A stretch of DNA of 64,000 bases. Source: Mycolicibacterium malmesburyense (GTDB lineage: Bacteria > Actinomycetota > Actinomycetes > Mycobacteriales > Mycobacteriaceae). Under the pieces are notes generated by a model. The model was not told the origin of the DNA, did no database searches, and was given only the letters and a program-made list of their open reading frames with translations. The stretch spans positions 55,712 to 119,711 of the forward strand of contig NZ_CVTB01000324.1 in NCBI RefSeq assembly GCF_001050015.1, given 5' to 3'. Positions 1 through 12,027 of this stretch are shown piece by piece; the first letter of the stretch is position 1, and each line of letters opens with the position of its first letter. Position numbers and translations under genes: made by a program.

Positions 1-55
1 GCTCGCCGAAATCGGTTCTGGCCCAAGCGATGAAACCACTGAAACCCCCGTTTGA
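1..55 (+). CDS. trxB: Thioredoxin reductase, C-terminal end only (partial)
   Basis: A reading frame entering from the left edge (codons from base 2) ends in [17 protein letters not shown] and a TGA at 53-55. Only 17 residues are visible. The assignment rests on position: in mycobacteria trxB lies directly upstream of trxC in the same direction. The LAE start is also compatible with the W-L-A-E run near the end of mycobacterial TrxB. The stop lies 13 bp before the trxC ATG, so the two are very probably cotranscribed. TrxB would recycle TrxC with NADPH. The call would be secure only with the upstream sequence. Confidence 0.55.
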   Translation, partial: LAEIGSGPSDETTETPV

Positions 56-68
56 TAGGAGCCCCTTG

Positions 69-404
69 ATGGCCGAGACCACTGGAACCACCGTTGCGGT
101 GACCGACGATTCGTTCTCCTCCGATGTGTTGTCCAGCAGCACACCGGTACTGGTCGACTTCTGGGCGACCTGGTGCGGTCCGTGCAAGATGATCGCCCCG
201 GTGCTCGAGGAGATCGCGACCGAGAAGGCGGGGTCGCTCAAGGTCGCCAAGCTCGACGTCGACGCGAACCCCGCCACGGCGCGCGATTTTCAGGTGGTGT
301 CGATCCCGACGCTCATCGTGTTCAAGGACGGCTCCCCCGTGAAGCGGATCGTCGGCGCAAAAGGCAAGGCAGCGCTGCTGCGCGAGCTCGCTGACGTGCT
401 CTGA
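69..404 (+). CDS. trxC: Thioredoxin
   Basis: A 111-residue thioredoxin, normal length for the family. It is a cytoplasmic dithiol reductant recycled by thioredoxin reductase. The redox-active motif WCGPC is at residues 35-39, preceded by the usual VDFWA strand; the cis-proline loop (SIPT) follows. The start at ATG 69 is preferred over ATG 30: an AGGAG ribosome site sits at 57-61, and translation from 69 gives the family N-terminus ([11 protein letters not shown]). It follows the trxB end by 13 bp and precedes cwlM, the order seen at Rv3913-Rv3914-Rv3915. Confidence 0.95.
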   Translation: MAETTGTTVAVTDDSFSSDVLSSSTPVLVDFWATWCGPCKMIAPVLEEIATEKAGSLKVAKLDVDANPATARDFQVVSIPTLIVFKDGSPVKRIVGAKGKAALLRELADVL

Positions 405-547
405 TCGTCGGCTGATTCCACAATCCGGGACGCGGACACCGGCCTGGGGTTTTCTTGATTCACCCGGGTGTCTGCGACAATCGTGCCTAGCCCGTCAACT
501 TGGTCGGCGCCCTCGCGCAGCTGACAACCGTGACTGAAAGGCCGCAT

Positions 548-1747
548 ATGTCCAGTCTGCGTCGCGGTGACCGCGGGTCCGCGGTCACCGAGATCAGGGC
601 TGCACTGACGGCGTTGGGCATGCTCGAGAACTCCGACGAGGAGATCACCACCGGCAGGCATGTCGCCCTCGACGTGTTCGACGAGGAACTCGACCAGGCC
701 GTGCGCGCCTTCCAGCAGCATCGCGGGCTTCTGGTTGACGGAATCGTCGGTGAAGCGACTTACCGTGCGCTGAAAGAGGCGTCGTACCGGCTCGGCGCCC
801 GCACGCTCAGCCACCAGTTCGGCGCACCGATGTTCGGTGACGACGTCGCGACACTGCAGGCCCGCCTCCAGGATCTCGGCTTCTACACCGGCCTCGTCGA
901 TGGACATTTCGGTCTGGCCACGCACAACGCGTTGATGTCCTATCAGCGCGAGTACGGGCTGTACCCCGACGGTATCTGCGGCCCGGAGACGTTGCGCTCC
1001 TTGTACTTTCTGGGTTCGCGTGTCACCGGCGGATCCCCCCACGCGATCCGCGAGGAGGAGTTGGTTCGCAGCTCCGGTCCCCGCCTCTCGGGTAAGCGGA
1101 TCATCATCGATCCGGGCCGCGGCGGCGATGACCACGGACAGATCATGCAGGGTCCGAACGGCCCCATCAGCGAGTCGGACATCCTGTGGGACTTGGCAAG
1201 TCGGCTCGAGGGCCGAATGACCGCCATCGGCATGGAGACCTTCCTGTCGCGGCCGGCCAACCGCGCACCGTCGGATGCCGAACGCGCCGCGACCGCCAAC
1301 GCCGTCGGCGCCGATCTGATGATCAGCCTGCGCTGTGCAACTCAGCCGACACCGGCCGCCAACGGGGTTGCCTCGTTCCACTTCGGTAATTCGCACGGTT
1401 CGGTGTCCACCATCGGACGCAATCTCGCCGACTTCATTCAGCGAGAAGTGGTCGCGCGCACCGGTTTACGTGATTGCCGCACCCACGGGCGCACCTGGGA
1501 CCTGTTGCGCCTGACCCGGATGCCCACGGTGCAGGTCGACGTCGGCTACATCACCAACCCGCACGACCGGGCCACGCTGGTGTCGACCCAGGCCCGCGAC
1601 GCCGTCGCCGAAGGCATGCTCGCCGCCGTCAAGCGGCTCTATCTGCTCGGTAAGAACGACCGTCCGACAGGCACTTTCACGTTCGCCGAGCTGCTGGCCC
1701 ACGAGCTATCGGTCGAGCAGGCCGCCGGCCGCGTCAGCCCGTCCTGA
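548..1747 (+). CDS. cwlM: Amidase-like regulator of peptidoglycan synthesis, CwlM
   Basis: A 399-residue protein with two peptidoglycan_binding_1 repeats (about residues 5-75 and 85-150) and an Amidase_3-fold domain (about 180-370). In M. tuberculosis CwlM is phosphorylated by PknB and then activates MurA, so it acts as a regulator rather than a secreted hydrolase. The sequence agrees: there is no signal peptide. The zinc-ligand motif DPGHGG of true amidases reads DPGRGG, with Arg191 replacing His. ATG 548 gives the family N-terminus (MSSLRRGDRG). A 143-bp gap separates it from trxC. Its 3' end overlaps the convergent gene by 109 bp. pknB lies about 24 kb away in the same window. Confidence 0.93.
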   Translation: MSSLRRGDRGSAVTEIRAALTALGMLENSDEEITTGRHVALDVFDEELDQAVRAFQQHRGLLVDGIVGEATYRALKEASYRLGARTLSHQFGAPMFGDDVATLQARLQDLGFYTGLVDGHFGLATHNALMSYQREYGLYPDGICGPETLRSLYFLGSRVTGGSPHAIREEELVRSSGPRLSGKRIIIDPGRGGDDHGQIMQGPNGPISESDILWDLASRLEGRMTAIGMETFLSRPANRAPSDAERAATANAVGADLMISLRCATQPTPAANGVASFHFGNSHGSVSTIGRNLADFIQREVVARTGLRDCRTHGRTWDLLRLTRMPTVQVDVGYITNPHDRATLVSTQARDAVAEGMLAAVKRLYLLGKNDRPTGTFTFAELLAHELSVEQAAGRVSPS

Positions 1748-2541
1748 CGTCCGGCCGCGCTCAACCCCACCGAACCCGCCCCGGCTCCGACCGGTTGCCG
1801 CAGCTGCGCGAACTCGAACAGCCGCTCCAGGGCCGCCTCGACATCGGCCTTCCAGCCCAAACCCTGTTCCAGCTCGAGCCTTAACCGCGGGAAGTAGCGG
1901 TGCTGGGCGACGACGACGAAACCCGCGTCCAGCAGAAGGTCGGCGTCGAGCACGCACTGTTCGACCGAGCAGTCACCGAGAACCTCGAGCACCGGTCGCA
2001 GTTCCGGTGCCACCACACCGGGTTCGGCCAGCTCGCTGACTTCGGCGGTGTGCGCGAACGCCTCGAGCGCACGCGCACCGCGGCGGACCAGGTCGCCGAC
2101 GACGGCGGCGATCAGTGCGCGCGATACCGCCGCGGTGTCCTCACCGGATTCGATACCCAGCGACGTGAGCAGTACCGCGTCGGCACTCACGGGTGCGGTC
2201 GGAAATCGGCGTGCCCGCGGTACGGATCCCGGCGGTGCGTAGAACGCGTAGCCGAGGCACGCCTCGTCTCCCCGCAGCGGCGCGAGACCGTCGTCGGAAT
2301 CGGCGTCCACACACTGCACGGCGACCTGACCGCACGACCCCCACTCGAGCATGACCATCGACAGCCAGGCTTCCTTCTCGAACTCCGGGTCGGACAGGTG
2401 GTCGTCGACGCCCGGGACGGCGGCGCCGGCCGCGTCCCGTCCGAGGGTGAGGGGGTCGACCTCCCAGTACACGCAGCGACGGGCGTGCTTGGGCAACTGC
2501 TCGAACGCTTCGAGTCGCAGGGGCGTGATGCGTGCCGACAC
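1639..2541 (-). CDS. Conserved mycobacterial hypothetical protein (Rv3916c family)
   Basis: A 300-residue protein recognised by synteny and by its N-terminus (SARITPLRLEAFEQLPKHARR), as in Rv3916c. The function is unknown. The sequence has alternating acidic and hydrophobic segments, with no signal peptide or membrane helix. The middle (roughly residues 90-200) resembles an acetyltransferase-like alpha/beta fold, but this is weak. Start GTG 2541 is chosen because AGGAAG lies 4 bp upstream and it gives the family start; the frame stays open back to 2610. The last ~33 codons run antisense into cwlM and look low-complexity, so the C-terminus may be a late extension. Confidence 0.8.
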   Translation of the reverse strand: MSARITPLRLEAFEQLPKHARRCVYWEVDPLTLGRDAAGAAVPGVDDHLSDPEFEKEAWLSMVMLEWGSCGQVAVQCVDADSDDGLAPLRGDEACLGYAFYAPPGSVPRARRFPTAPVSADAVLLTSLGIESGEDTAAVSRALIAAVVGDLVRRGARALEAFAHTAEVSELAEPGVVAPELRPVLEVLGDCSVEQCVLDADLLLDAGFVVVAQHRYFPRLRLELEQGLGWKADVEAALERLFEFAQLRQPVGAGAGSVGLSAAGRQDGLTRPAACSTDSSWASSSANVKVPVGRSFLPSR

Positions 2542-2748
2542 TAAACTTCCTGAGTCCTTCGCGATGCCGCGGTATACAGCTGCCACTCCAGGATAGAAGG
2601 GTCTGGGCACCTCGACGCTCCGATTCGCGGGCCTCTCCCGGTCCGGGACGAAACGTGTTGTGTCACAGGTGCTTTCCTTCGGAGGACGCTGTCAACGCCG
2701 GCGCGACCCGGGTTGTGTCACAGTGACGTAATTACCCGGTGTGGTGGG

Positions 2749-3741
2749 TCACTGATCGGATGCGCTCATCAGTTCGACTATGCGTTGCAGGTCGTCCACC
2801 GAGCCGAACTCGACGACGATCTTGCCCTTACGTTTGCCCAGGCTGACGGTCACCCTGGTGTCGAAGGCCGTCGACAGGCGTTCGGCCACATCCTGCAGTC
2901 CCGGCATGTTGATCGGCTTGCGCTTCGGCGCCGAGGGCGGCGGTGTACCCGCGCGATTGGCCAGGGTGACCGCCTCTTCGGTGGCCCGCACCGACAGGCC
3001 CTCCGCGACGATCCGCGCGGCGAGCTCCTCCTGCTTCTCCGGTCCCCCTTCGAGCGACAGGAGGGCGCGCGCGTGACCCGCCGAAAGCACTCCCGCGGCA
3101 ACGCGGCGCTGTACGGCGATCGGCAGGCGCAGCAGCCGGATCATGTTGGTGATCACCGGGCGCGACCGCCCGATCCGTGAGGCGAGTTCATCGTGGGTGA
3201 CCCCGAACTCGTCGAGCAGCTGCTGATAGGCGGCCGCCTCTTCCAACGGGTTCAGCTGGACGCGGTGGATGTTCTCCAACAGCGCGTCGCGCAGCATGCT
3301 GTCGTCGGTGGTCTCCCGGACGATCGCGGGGATGGCCGCGAGGCCGGCCTGCTGGGCGGCGCGCCACCGCCGCTCCCCCATCACGAGTTGGAAGCGCGCG
3401 GATCCCGGTGCGCCGGGCGGCAGCTCGCGCACGACGATCGGTTGCATGAGGCCGAACTCACGGATCGAGTGGATGAGCTCGGCGAGCGCCTCTTCGTCGA
3501 AGACCTGGCGCGGCTGACGCGGATTCGGCTCGATCGACGACGGGTCGATCTCGCGGTACACCGCGCCGACGTCGGAGGGCGTGGCCGTGTTGCCGTTCGA
3601 TGGTCCGCCGATCACGACGTCGGCCGCCGCGTCGCCCATCCGCGGACCGAATCCGGTGTTCTCCCCATCGGCGGGACCGGTCGGGATCAGCGAGGCCAGG
3701 CCGCGGCCGAGGCCGCTGCGCTTGCGTGTTGGTTGGCTCAT
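2749..3741 (-). CDS. parB: Chromosome partitioning protein ParB
   Basis: A 330-residue ParB/Spo0J-type CTP-dependent clamp that loads at parS and spreads to organise the origin for segregation. The N-terminus carries the ParA-contacting basic segment ([14 protein letters not shown]). The CTPase/ParB-N domain spans about residues 65-170 with the GERRWRA box. A helix-turn-helix for parS binding lies about 170-230, and a C-terminal dimerisation domain ends the protein. The start is 22 bp after the parA stop, so the two form one transcription unit. Four parS-type sites lie 1-2 kb away in parA and rsmG. Confidence 0.97.
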   Translation of the reverse strand: MSQPTRKRSGLGRGLASLIPTGPADGENTGFGPRMGDAAADVVIGGPSNGNTATPSDVGAVYREIDPSSIEPNPRQPRQVFDEEALAELIHSIREFGLMQPIVVRELPPGAPGSARFQLVMGERRWRAAQQAGLAAIPAIVRETTDDSMLRDALLENIHRVQLNPLEEAAAYQQLLDEFGVTHDELASRIGRSRPVITNMIRLLRLPIAVQRRVAAGVLSAGHARALLSLEGGPEKQEELAARIVAEGLSVRATEEAVTLANRAGTPPPSAPKRKPINMPGLQDVAERLSTAFDTRVTVSLGKRKGKIVVEFGSVDDLQRIVELMSASDQ

Positions 3742-3763
3742 GTCTTCTCCTTAGCGCAAACGC

Positions 3764-6161
<2,398 letters not shown>

Positions 6162-6195
6162 GTCGTTCTCTCCTCATCCCGCCGGGATCCCCCGG

Positions 6196-7305
6196 TCACC
6201 GTTTACGTTTCTTGGGCCGCGCCCCGGGGCGCGGGGTCGCGCCGGGCCGCGGTGCGCGGTTCGCTCCGGTCGCCGCCTTGCCCGGGCTACTGCCCGTCGG
6301 CTTCTTGTCGGCCGCGCCGTTCTCCGATGCGGTCTCGGTGTCTTCGCTCTCGTCGTTCGCCGCCGGCTCCGCGGACTTCGCCGCGCCAGCCTTGCGGTCC
6401 CGTTTCGGCTTGGCCCCCGGCGGCGGCGCGTTCTTGGCCTGCCGCTCCTGCGCCTCGAGCTTCTTGGCCTCTTCTTCCTTCTCGATCTTGCCGAAGACGT
6501 AATGCTGCTGACCGAAGGTCCAGATGTTGTTGGCGAGCCAGTACATGATGATGGCCAGCGGCAGGAACGGCCCGCCCACGACGACACCGAGCGGGAAGAC
6601 GTACAGCGCCAGCTTGTTCATCATCGCCGTCTGCGGATTGGCGGCGGCCTCGGGGCTCTGCCGTGCCACCGACGCGCGGCTGTTGAAGTACGTCGCGATG
6701 CCGGCCAGGATCATGATCGGCACGCCGACCGCGATCACCGCCGCCCGGTTGAATTCGGTGAACGCGTCCAGACCGGTGGTCTGAATCATGGTCGCGCCCA
6801 ACGGCGCACCGAACAGATGGGCGTCGAGGAAGTTCGCCACATCGGTCGGACTGAAGACGTAGTTGCCGGTGGCCCGGTTCTGCTCGACCGACAGCTGGAT
6901 CTGACCGAACCCGCCCTGCGTCCGGTTGAACGAGCGCAACACGTGGAACAGCCCGAGGAACACCGGCACCTGGGCGAGCATCGGCAGGCAGCCGAGGATC
7001 GGGTTGAACCCGTGCTCGCGCTGCAGCTTCTGCATCTCCAGCGCCATCCGCTGGCGGTCCTTGCCGTACTTCTTCTGCAGCGCCTTGATCTGCGGCTGCA
7101 ACTCCTGCATCTGCCGCGTCGTGCGGATCTGCTTGACGAACGGCTTGTAGAGGATCGCGCGCAACGTGAACACCAGGAACATCACCGAGAGCGCCCACGC
7201 GAAGAAGTTGGAGGGGCCCAGCAGCAAGGCGAACAGCTTGTACCAGACCCACATGATCGCCGACACCGGGTAGTAGATGATGTCCAGGCTGAACCAGTTA
7301 AACAC
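6196..7305 (-). CDS. yidC: Membrane protein insertase YidC
   Basis: A 369-residue Oxa1/YidC insertase that places proteins into the cytoplasmic membrane with or without SecYEG. The N-terminal segment ([21 protein letters not shown]) forms the first membrane helix, followed by the basic coiled hairpin ([21 protein letters not shown]) and further helices. A long lysine- and alanine-rich cytoplasmic tail (after residue about 290) can contact ribosomes. GTG 7305 is chosen because AGGAAG lies 8 bp upstream and the protein then starts as in Rv3921c. Upstream in-frame residues are rich in Arg and Pro and lie inside yidD. It overlaps the yidD end by 8 bp. Confidence 0.94.
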   Translation of the reverse strand: MFNWFSLDIIYYPVSAIMWVWYKLFALLLGPSNFFAWALSVMFLVFTLRAILYKPFVKQIRTTRQMQELQPQIKALQKKYGKDRQRMALEMQKLQREHGFNPILGCLPMLAQVPVFLGLFHVLRSFNRTQGGFGQIQLSVEQNRATGNYVFSPTDVANFLDAHLFGAPLGATMIQTTGLDAFTEFNRAAVIAVGVPIMILAGIATYFNSRASVARQSPEAAANPQTAMMNKLALYVFPLGVVVGGPFLPLAIIMYWLANNIWTFGQQHYVFGKIEKEEEAKKLEAQERQAKNAPPPGAKPKRDRKAGAAKSAEPAANDESEDTETASENGAADKKPTGSSPGKAATGANRAPRPGATPRPGARPKKRKR

Positions 7306-7678
7306 GCGTCTCGCTTCCTGCTCGCAATGCTCGGTGCCCGCCACTGGTGTCGGCAGCGGTGTCCCGATCCTCCGAGGACTCGCCCGCGCGAGCACCCGAC
7401 GCCTGCGCGTCGCCTTGCTCGTCGGGCGCGGGACGATCCGGTATCGGGTCCCATCCTCCCTTATGCCACGGCCCGCATTTCAGCAGCCGTACCGTCGCCA
7501 GCCAGCCGCCGCGCACCAACCCGTATTCGGTGAGGGCATCCACCGCGTACTGGCTGCAGGTGGGGCTGAATCGGCACGTCGGCAGGCGCAGCGGTGAGAT
7601 CGTGTGCCGGTACAGCTGGATCACGTAGATCACGGCGCGGGCCGTTCGCGCTCCAGCCGACCGCATCGAGATCCTCAT
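7298..7678 (-). CDS. yidD: Membrane protein insertion efficiency factor YidD
   Basis: A 126-residue member of the small YidD (haemolysin-like, DUF37) family, which assists YidC-dependent insertion. The family core [11 protein letters not shown]...[15 protein letters not shown] is at residues 20-55, and [16 protein letters not shown] follows at about 65-80. It is longer than the E. coli protein because of a hydrophilic tail, as in other mycobacteria. ATG 7678 overlaps the rnpA TGA by 4 bp (translational coupling). Confidence 0.93.
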   Translation of the reverse strand: MRISMRSAGARTARAVIYVIQLYRHTISPLRLPTCRFSPTCSQYAVDALTEYGLVRGGWLATVRLLKCGPWHKGGWDPIPDRPAPDEQGDAQASGARAGESSEDRDTAADTSGGHRALRAGSETRV

Positions 7679-8031
7679 CGGGACGCCTCGACCCTCGGTT
7701 TGGTGCGGCGCAACGCCGTCCGCAGTTCCTGTTCGAGCCGCGCGGAGATGGCATGCCGGCTGCTGGGCAGTGCTCGGATCACCACCCGATCGGCCGGGTC
7801 CAGTTCGTCGAGGAGGTTGCGCGCGACATGACGAAGCCGCCGCGCGACGCGGTGGCGTTGCACGGCGGTGCCGACAGCTTTGGAGACGACCAATCCGATC
7901 CGCGGGCCCGGTTCGGAGGACTCGGACCGCAGGGCGTGCACGACGAGATCGGGCTGTACCGCACGCACGCCTCGGCCGACGGTGGTCCCGAACTCGCTCG
8001 ACCGCGTCATCCGGTGCCGCGCCGGAAGCAC
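7675..8031 (-). CDS. rnpA: Ribonuclease P protein component
   Basis: A 118-residue basic protein subunit of RNase P, which matures tRNA 5' ends. The RNR motif region ([18 protein letters not shown]) lies near residues 56-76. The start GTG 8031 has GGGAG 8 bp upstream and gives the family N-terminus ([10 protein letters not shown]). It follows rpmH by 32 bp, the near-universal rpmH-rnpA pair, and shares a 4-bp overlap with yidD. Confidence 0.95.
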   Translation of the reverse strand: MLPARHRMTRSSEFGTTVGRGVRAVQPDLVVHALRSESSEPGPRIGLVVSKAVGTAVQRHRVARRLRHVARNLLDELDPADRVVIRALPSSRHAISARLEQELRTALRRTKPRVEASR

Positions 8032-8063
8032 AGCGTCAACTCCCGCTCGAAATCACGTGGGAG

Positions 8064-8207
8064 TCACGCGGTCAGCTTGCGCCGACCCTTGGTGCGCCGG
8101 TTCGCGACGATCGCCCGTCCTGCCCGGGTGCGCATCCGCAGCCGGAAGCCATGCACGCGCGCCCGGCGCCGGTTGTTCGGCTGGAAGGTCCGCTTGCCCT
8201 TGGCCAC
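8064..8207 (-). CDS. rpmH: 50S ribosomal protein L34
   Basis: A 47-residue L34 with the family signature [18 protein letters not shown], the usual size for mycobacteria. GTG 8207 is used because AGGAG precedes it by about 7 bp; the open frame continues upstream to 8246 but adds residues foreign to L34. It is the first gene of the minus-strand operon reading away from dnaA, so its promoter must lie in the shared 8208-8761 gap. Confidence 0.97.
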   Translation of the reverse strand: MAKGKRTFQPNNRRRARVHGFRLRMRTRAGRAIVANRRTKGRRKLTA

Positions 8208-8495
8208 GGCTGTCTCCTTGTTGCGTTTGGCACCCGCATCCCCCACCGACGACGTACGAAATCGGTTTGGACGCAGTTGCCGTTGGTAAGCTCGTCCATC
8301 TTGCTAGCCGGCGCGGTCCCCGGTCGATGCCCGGGTCGCAGCCGTATCACCTCGTACGGGCGACTGTTCGAGGGTACTGAGCGGATTTCGCTGGGTCAAA
8401 CCTGGCCGAATGACAGTGGGGTCAGCCACATTTGCAACACCCGTCACCGCCGACCGACGGCCGCAAAGTTCCGTCCGCTCAATGTTGCAGAACGG

Positions 8496-8524
8496 TTGGC
8501 ACCCGCGAAGAAAACTGTTAGCTT
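8496..8524 (+). promoter_or_regulatory. Candidate dnaA promoter (-35 TTGGCA, -10 TAGCTT)
   Basis: TTGGCA (8496-8501) and TAGCTT (8519-8524) are separated by 17 bp, the standard spacing, and the -10 fits the mycobacterial TANNNT form. Transcription would begin near 8531 and leave a leader of about 230 nt that contains the DnaA boxes. This is a pattern-based assignment only. Confidence 0.5.
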
Positions 8525-8673
8525 CTGCCAATGCCGATTCGATAACGAAACGGCGACGGACAACGAAGCGAGGATGCCCGACCAGTCGTGCGCCCACAGG
8601 ATGTCTCGCATCTGTGATGAGCCCCGGCCCGCGGCGTTCCCGCCGGTGTAAAACAGAACGACGACGACTGTCC

Positions 8674-8707
8674 AGTCTCCACAGCCTGTGGATAACTTTG
8701 TGGACAG
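8674..8707. promoter_or_regulatory. DnaA boxes upstream of dnaA
   Basis: TGTGGATAA at 8687-8695 is a perfect inverse of TTATCCACA. TGTGGACAG at 8699-8707 is one base from the mycobacterial box TTGTCCACA. GTCTCCACA at 8674-8682 is a weaker forward copy. The cluster lies about 55-90 bp before the dnaA start, where DnaA could repress its own gene. Confidence 0.75.
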
Positions 8708-8761
8708 ATCGTCATCGTTCCTTTGGTCGTCTCCGGACCGGCCGCAAGGGGGTAGTCGTCG

Positions 8762-10246
8762 TTGACAGCTGACCCCGACCCCCCCTTCGTAGCCGTGTGG
8801 AACACGGTGGTCGCCGAACTCAACGGCAGCCCGGGCAGCGATAACGACGGCATCGCCGGCCCCACGCTCACACCGCAGCAAAGGGCCTGGTTGAAGCTGG
8901 TCAAACCGCTCGTCATCACCGAGGGCTTCGCCCTGCTGTCGGTACCGACCCCGTTCGTCCAGAACGAGATCGAACGCCATCTCCGGGAACCCATCGTCAC
9001 GGCGCTCAGCCGCCAGCTCGGCCAGCGCGTCGAACTCGGGGTGCGCATCGCCGACCCCGGCCCGGACGACAACGACTCCCCCCTCAACGGACTGTCCTCC
9101 GTCAGTGACGCCGACGAGGTCGACGAGGATCTCGAGGCGCGCGCCAGCGCCGAGAAGAGTTGGCCGACGTACTTCACCAGCCGGCCGCCGAACACGTTGG
9201 CCGACGACACCACGGCGGTCAATCTCAACCGGCGCTACACCTTCGACACGTTCGTCATCGGCGCCTCGAACAGGTTTGCCCACGCCGCGACGCTCGCGAT
9301 TGCCGAGGCGCCGGCGCGCGCGTACAACCCGCTGTTCATCTGGGGCGAGTCCGGTCTGGGCAAGACGCACCTCCTGCACGCGGCGGGCAACTACGCCCAG
9401 CGGCTGTTTCCCGGCATGCGCGTCAAGTACGTCTCGACCGAGGAATTCACCAACGACTTCATCAACTCCCTGCGCGACGACCGCAAGGCGTCGTTCAAGC
9501 GCAGCTACCGCGACATCGACGTGTTGCTGGTCGATGACATTCAGTTCATCGAGGGCAAGGAAGGCATCCAGGAGGAGTTCTTCCACACCTTCAACACCCT
9601 GCACAACGCGAACAAACAGATCGTCATCTCGTCGGACCGCCCGCCTAAACAGCTGGCCACCCTCGAGGACCGGCTGCGCACGCGGTTCGAGTGGGGCCTG
9701 ATCACCGACGTCCAGCCGCCCGAACTCGAGACACGGATCGCCATCCTGCGCAAGAAGGCGCAGATGGACCGGCTCGATGTTCCCGACGACGTCCTCGAGC
9801 TGATCGCCAGCAGCATCGAGCGCAACATCCGCGAACTCGAGGGCGCCCTCATCCGGGTCACGGCATTCGCCTCGCTGAACAAGACCGCGATCGACAAATC
9901 GCTCGCCGAGATCGTGCTGCGCGATTTGATCTCCGACGCCAGCACCATGCAAATCAGCACGGCGACGATCATGGCGGCCACCGCCGAGTACTTCGAGACG
10001 ACCGTCGAGGAGTTACGCGGCCCCGGGAAGACCCGCGCGCTCGCGCAGTCCCGGCAGATCGCCATGTACCTGTGCCGCGAACTCACCGACCTGTCCCTGC
10101 CGAAGATCGGCCAGGCGTTCGGACGCGACCACACCACTGTCATGTACGCGGAGAAGAAGATTCGCGGCGAAATGGCCGAGCGCCGTGAGGTCTTCGATCA
10201 CGTCAAGGAACTCACGACGCGCATCCGCCAGCGTTCCAAGCGCTGA
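8762..10246 (+). CDS. dnaA: Chromosomal replication initiator DnaA
   Basis: A 494-residue AAA+ initiator that binds DnaA boxes and melts oriC. Domain I is at about 1-90, an acidic variable linker at 95-150, the AAA+ domain (III) from about 155 with Walker [10 protein letters not shown] near residue 195, and the duplex-binding domain IV with [10 protein letters not shown] near residue 460. The start is TTG 8762, preceded by a GGGGG-type site; the resulting N-terminus ([13 protein letters not shown]) matches mycobacterial DnaA, where TTG starts are also annotated. It is followed by oriC. Confidence 0.97.
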   Translation: MTADPDPPFVAVWNTVVAELNGSPGSDNDGIAGPTLTPQQRAWLKLVKPLVITEGFALLSVPTPFVQNEIERHLREPIVTALSRQLGQRVELGVRIADPGPDDNDSPLNGLSSVSDADEVDEDLEARASAEKSWPTYFTSRPPNTLADDTTAVNLNRRYTFDTFVIGASNRFAHAATLAIAEAPARAYNPLFIWGESGLGKTHLLHAAGNYAQRLFPGMRVKYVSTEEFTNDFINSLRDDRKASFKRSYRDIDVLLVDDIQFIEGKEGIQEEFFHTFNTLHNANKQIVISSDRPPKQLATLEDRLRTRFEWGLITDVQPPELETRIAILRKKAQMDRLDVPDDVLELIASSIERNIRELEGALIRVTAFASLNKTAIDKSLAEIVLRDLISDASTMQISTATIMAATAEYFETTVEELRGPGKTRALAQSRQIAMYLCRELTDLSLPKIGQAFGRDHTTVMYAEKKIRGEMAERREVFDHVKELTTRIRQRSKR

Positions 10247-10799
10247 CACCGCGGCACCTCCACTCCCCCTTTCATGGGGCTCCGTCGCGCCCTCATGCGG
10301 TCCGAGTGTGAAATTTTTTCCGAAAATCTTCTGCACCGCCGGCACCACCAGTCACACGCTCGGGTTGTGCACACCCGTGTGGAGAACCTGGGACCAACCG
10401 TTGAACTACGGACGGATTCCTACACAATCGGCGGCGGGTCCACAGTTCGTCCTGCTCGACGCCCACTTCATCCACAACTACCCCACAGCCCCGCACGCGC
10501 CCGAGCAGCGCGGACATGTATTCATCCCCAACATCCACAGGACCTAATACTGTTGCTTGAATATCTCTCAAGAATCTCCTTCGAAGAAGGCGGTTGGGGA
10601 AGCACGGAACCGACGCACGTTTGGCGCACCGAACACCGGCGATGTCGCCCGGATCGATTAGCTTTCAAGTTGGGGCGGAAAGCTCTACGGTGATTCATCA
10701 CAGCCGTTACGGTCGTCGGGGACGCATCGGTCAGACGCGTGGTGAGACACCGAGAAACCGCTGCTTGAAGCTTGTCGTGATAGTGATCGAAGGGACCCT
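10247..10799. other. Origin of replication oriC (dnaA-dnaN interval)
   Basis: This 553-bp non-coding interval between dnaA and dnaN is the position of oriC in all studied mycobacteria. It contains a perfect box TTGTGCACA (10365-10373), an inverted one-mismatch box TGTGGAGAA (10378-10386), and degenerate boxes at 10436-10444 and 10468-10476. Two A/T-rich patches stand out in otherwise GC-rich DNA: 10308-10331, with a run of six T, and about 10545-10580, the better candidate for the unwinding element because it lies beside the boxes on the dnaN side. No gene is seen in it. Confidence 0.92.
10365..10386. promoter_or_regulatory. DnaA-box pair in oriC
   Basis: TTGTGCACA (10365-10373) faces TGTGGAGAA (10378-10386, the inverse of TTCTCCACA), 4 bp apart. 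These are the strongest DnaA-box matches in the oriC interval; the remaining copies are more diverged, as is usual for mycobacterial origins. Confidence 0.8.
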
Positions 10800-11999
10800 A
10801 TGGACGTGGCGACGACAACGGTTGGTGTCACCGATCTGAAGTTCCGCCTGGTGCGGGAGGACTTCGCCGACGCGGTTGCATGGGTGGCCCGTAATCTGCC
10901 CACCCGTCCGACGGTTCCGGTGCTGGCCGGGGTCCTGCTCACCGGCTCCGAGGACGGCCTGACGATCTCGGGATTCGATTACGAGGTGTCCGCCGAGGTG
11001 CGGGTGCCGGCCGAGATCGCTTCACCCGGCAGCGTTTTGGTGTCCGGTCGGCTGCTGTCCGACATCACCCGGGCCCTGCCGGCCAAACCGATCGACGTCA
11101 GTGTCGACGGCACCCGGGTGTCGCTGACGTGTGGCAGCTCGCGCTTCTCACTGCCGACGATGGCCGTCGAGGATTACCCGACCCTGCCCGCGCTTCCCGA
11201 GGAGACCGGCGTCATCTCCGCCGAACTGTTCTCCGAGGCGATCGGCCAGGTCGCCATCGCCGCCGGCCGCGATGACACACTGCCGATGCTGACCGGTATC
11301 CGAGTCGAAATCGCCGGGGAGAAGGTCGTTTTGGCGGCGACCGACCGGTTCCGTCTTGCGGTGCGCGAGCTCACCTGGTCCACCTCGGGTTCCGATTTGG
11401 AAGCGGCGGTGCTGGTGCCGGCCAAGACGTTGTCGGAAGCGGCCAAGGCCGGCGCCGACGGCGGTGATGTCCACCTGGCGCTGGGTGCCGGGTCGGTGGT
11501 CGGCAAGGAGGGACTGCTCGGTATCAGCAGCGGCGGCAAGCGCAGCACCACGCGCCTACTCGATGCGGAGTTCCCGAAATTCCGCCAGCTGCTGCCCACC
11601 GAGCACACCGCGATGGCCACCATCGGGGTCGCCGAACTCACCGAGGCCATCAAGCGTGTGGCCCTGGTGGCCGACCGCGGCGCCCAGGTGCGCATGGAGT
11701 TCTCGGAGGACTCCCTGCATCTCTCGGCGGGCGCCGACGACGTGGGCCGCGCGGAGGAGGATCTTCCGGTCAGTTTCGCCGGCGATCCGCTGACCATCGC
11801 GTTCAACCCGACGTACCTGACCGACGGCATGAGCTCGCTGCACTCAGAGCGGGTGACCTTCGGTTTCACGACGCCAAGCCGTCCCGCGGTGTTGCGACCG
11901 GCCGGTGACGACGACTCCCATGTCGGTGCGGCGGGACCGTTCCCCGCCGAGCAGACCGACTACGTCTACCTGTTGATGCCGGTGCGGCTCCCAGGCTGA
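10800..11999 (+). CDS. dnaN: DNA polymerase III beta subunit (sliding clamp)
   Basis: A 399-residue beta clamp, a ring-forming homodimer that tethers the replicative polymerase and binds clamp-motif partners. The three-domain fold is indicated by length and by conserved segments: [12 protein letters not shown] near residue 40, [11 protein letters not shown] near 160, and a C-terminal [10 protein letters not shown] that forms part of the partner-binding pocket. The ATG has an AAGGG site 6 bp upstream. It lies between oriC and gnd. Confidence 0.97.
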   Translation: MDVATTTVGVTDLKFRLVREDFADAVAWVARNLPTRPTVPVLAGVLLTGSEDGLTISGFDYEVSAEVRVPAEIASPGSVLVSGRLLSDITRALPAKPIDVSVDGTRVSLTCGSSRFSLPTMAVEDYPTLPALPEETGVISAELFSEAIGQVAIAAGRDDTLPMLTGIRVEIAGEKVVLAATDRFRLAVRELTWSTSGSDLEAAVLVPAKTLSEAAKAGADGGDVHLALGAGSVVGKEGLLGISSGGKRSTTRLLDAEFPKFRQLLPTEHTAMATIGVAELTEAIKRVALVADRGAQVRMEFSEDSLHLSAGADDVGRAEEDLPVSFAGDPLTIAFNPTYLTDGMSSLHSERVTFGFTTPSRPAVLRPAGDDDSHVGAAGPFPAEQTDYVYLLMPVRLPG

Positions 12000-12027
12000 C
12001 CGGCCCGACGCCACGGAAGGGGCGCAG

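Larger units (their letters stand above)
8208..8761. promoter_or_regulatory. rpmH-dnaA divergent control region
   Basis: This 554-bp non-coding stretch lies between the divergent rpmH and dnaA. It holds a candidate dnaA promoter (8496-8524) and two or three DnaA boxes (8674-8707). An rpmH promoter must also be present near 8230-8300 on the minus strand, but I cannot place its hexamers with confidence. No credible gene was seen in either strand. Confidence 0.7.

Noticed and set aside
10659..10664. TAGCTT as a dnaN -10 element
   Set aside because: It resembles the candidate dnaA -10, but no acceptable -35 lies 16-19 bp upstream. Too weak to list.
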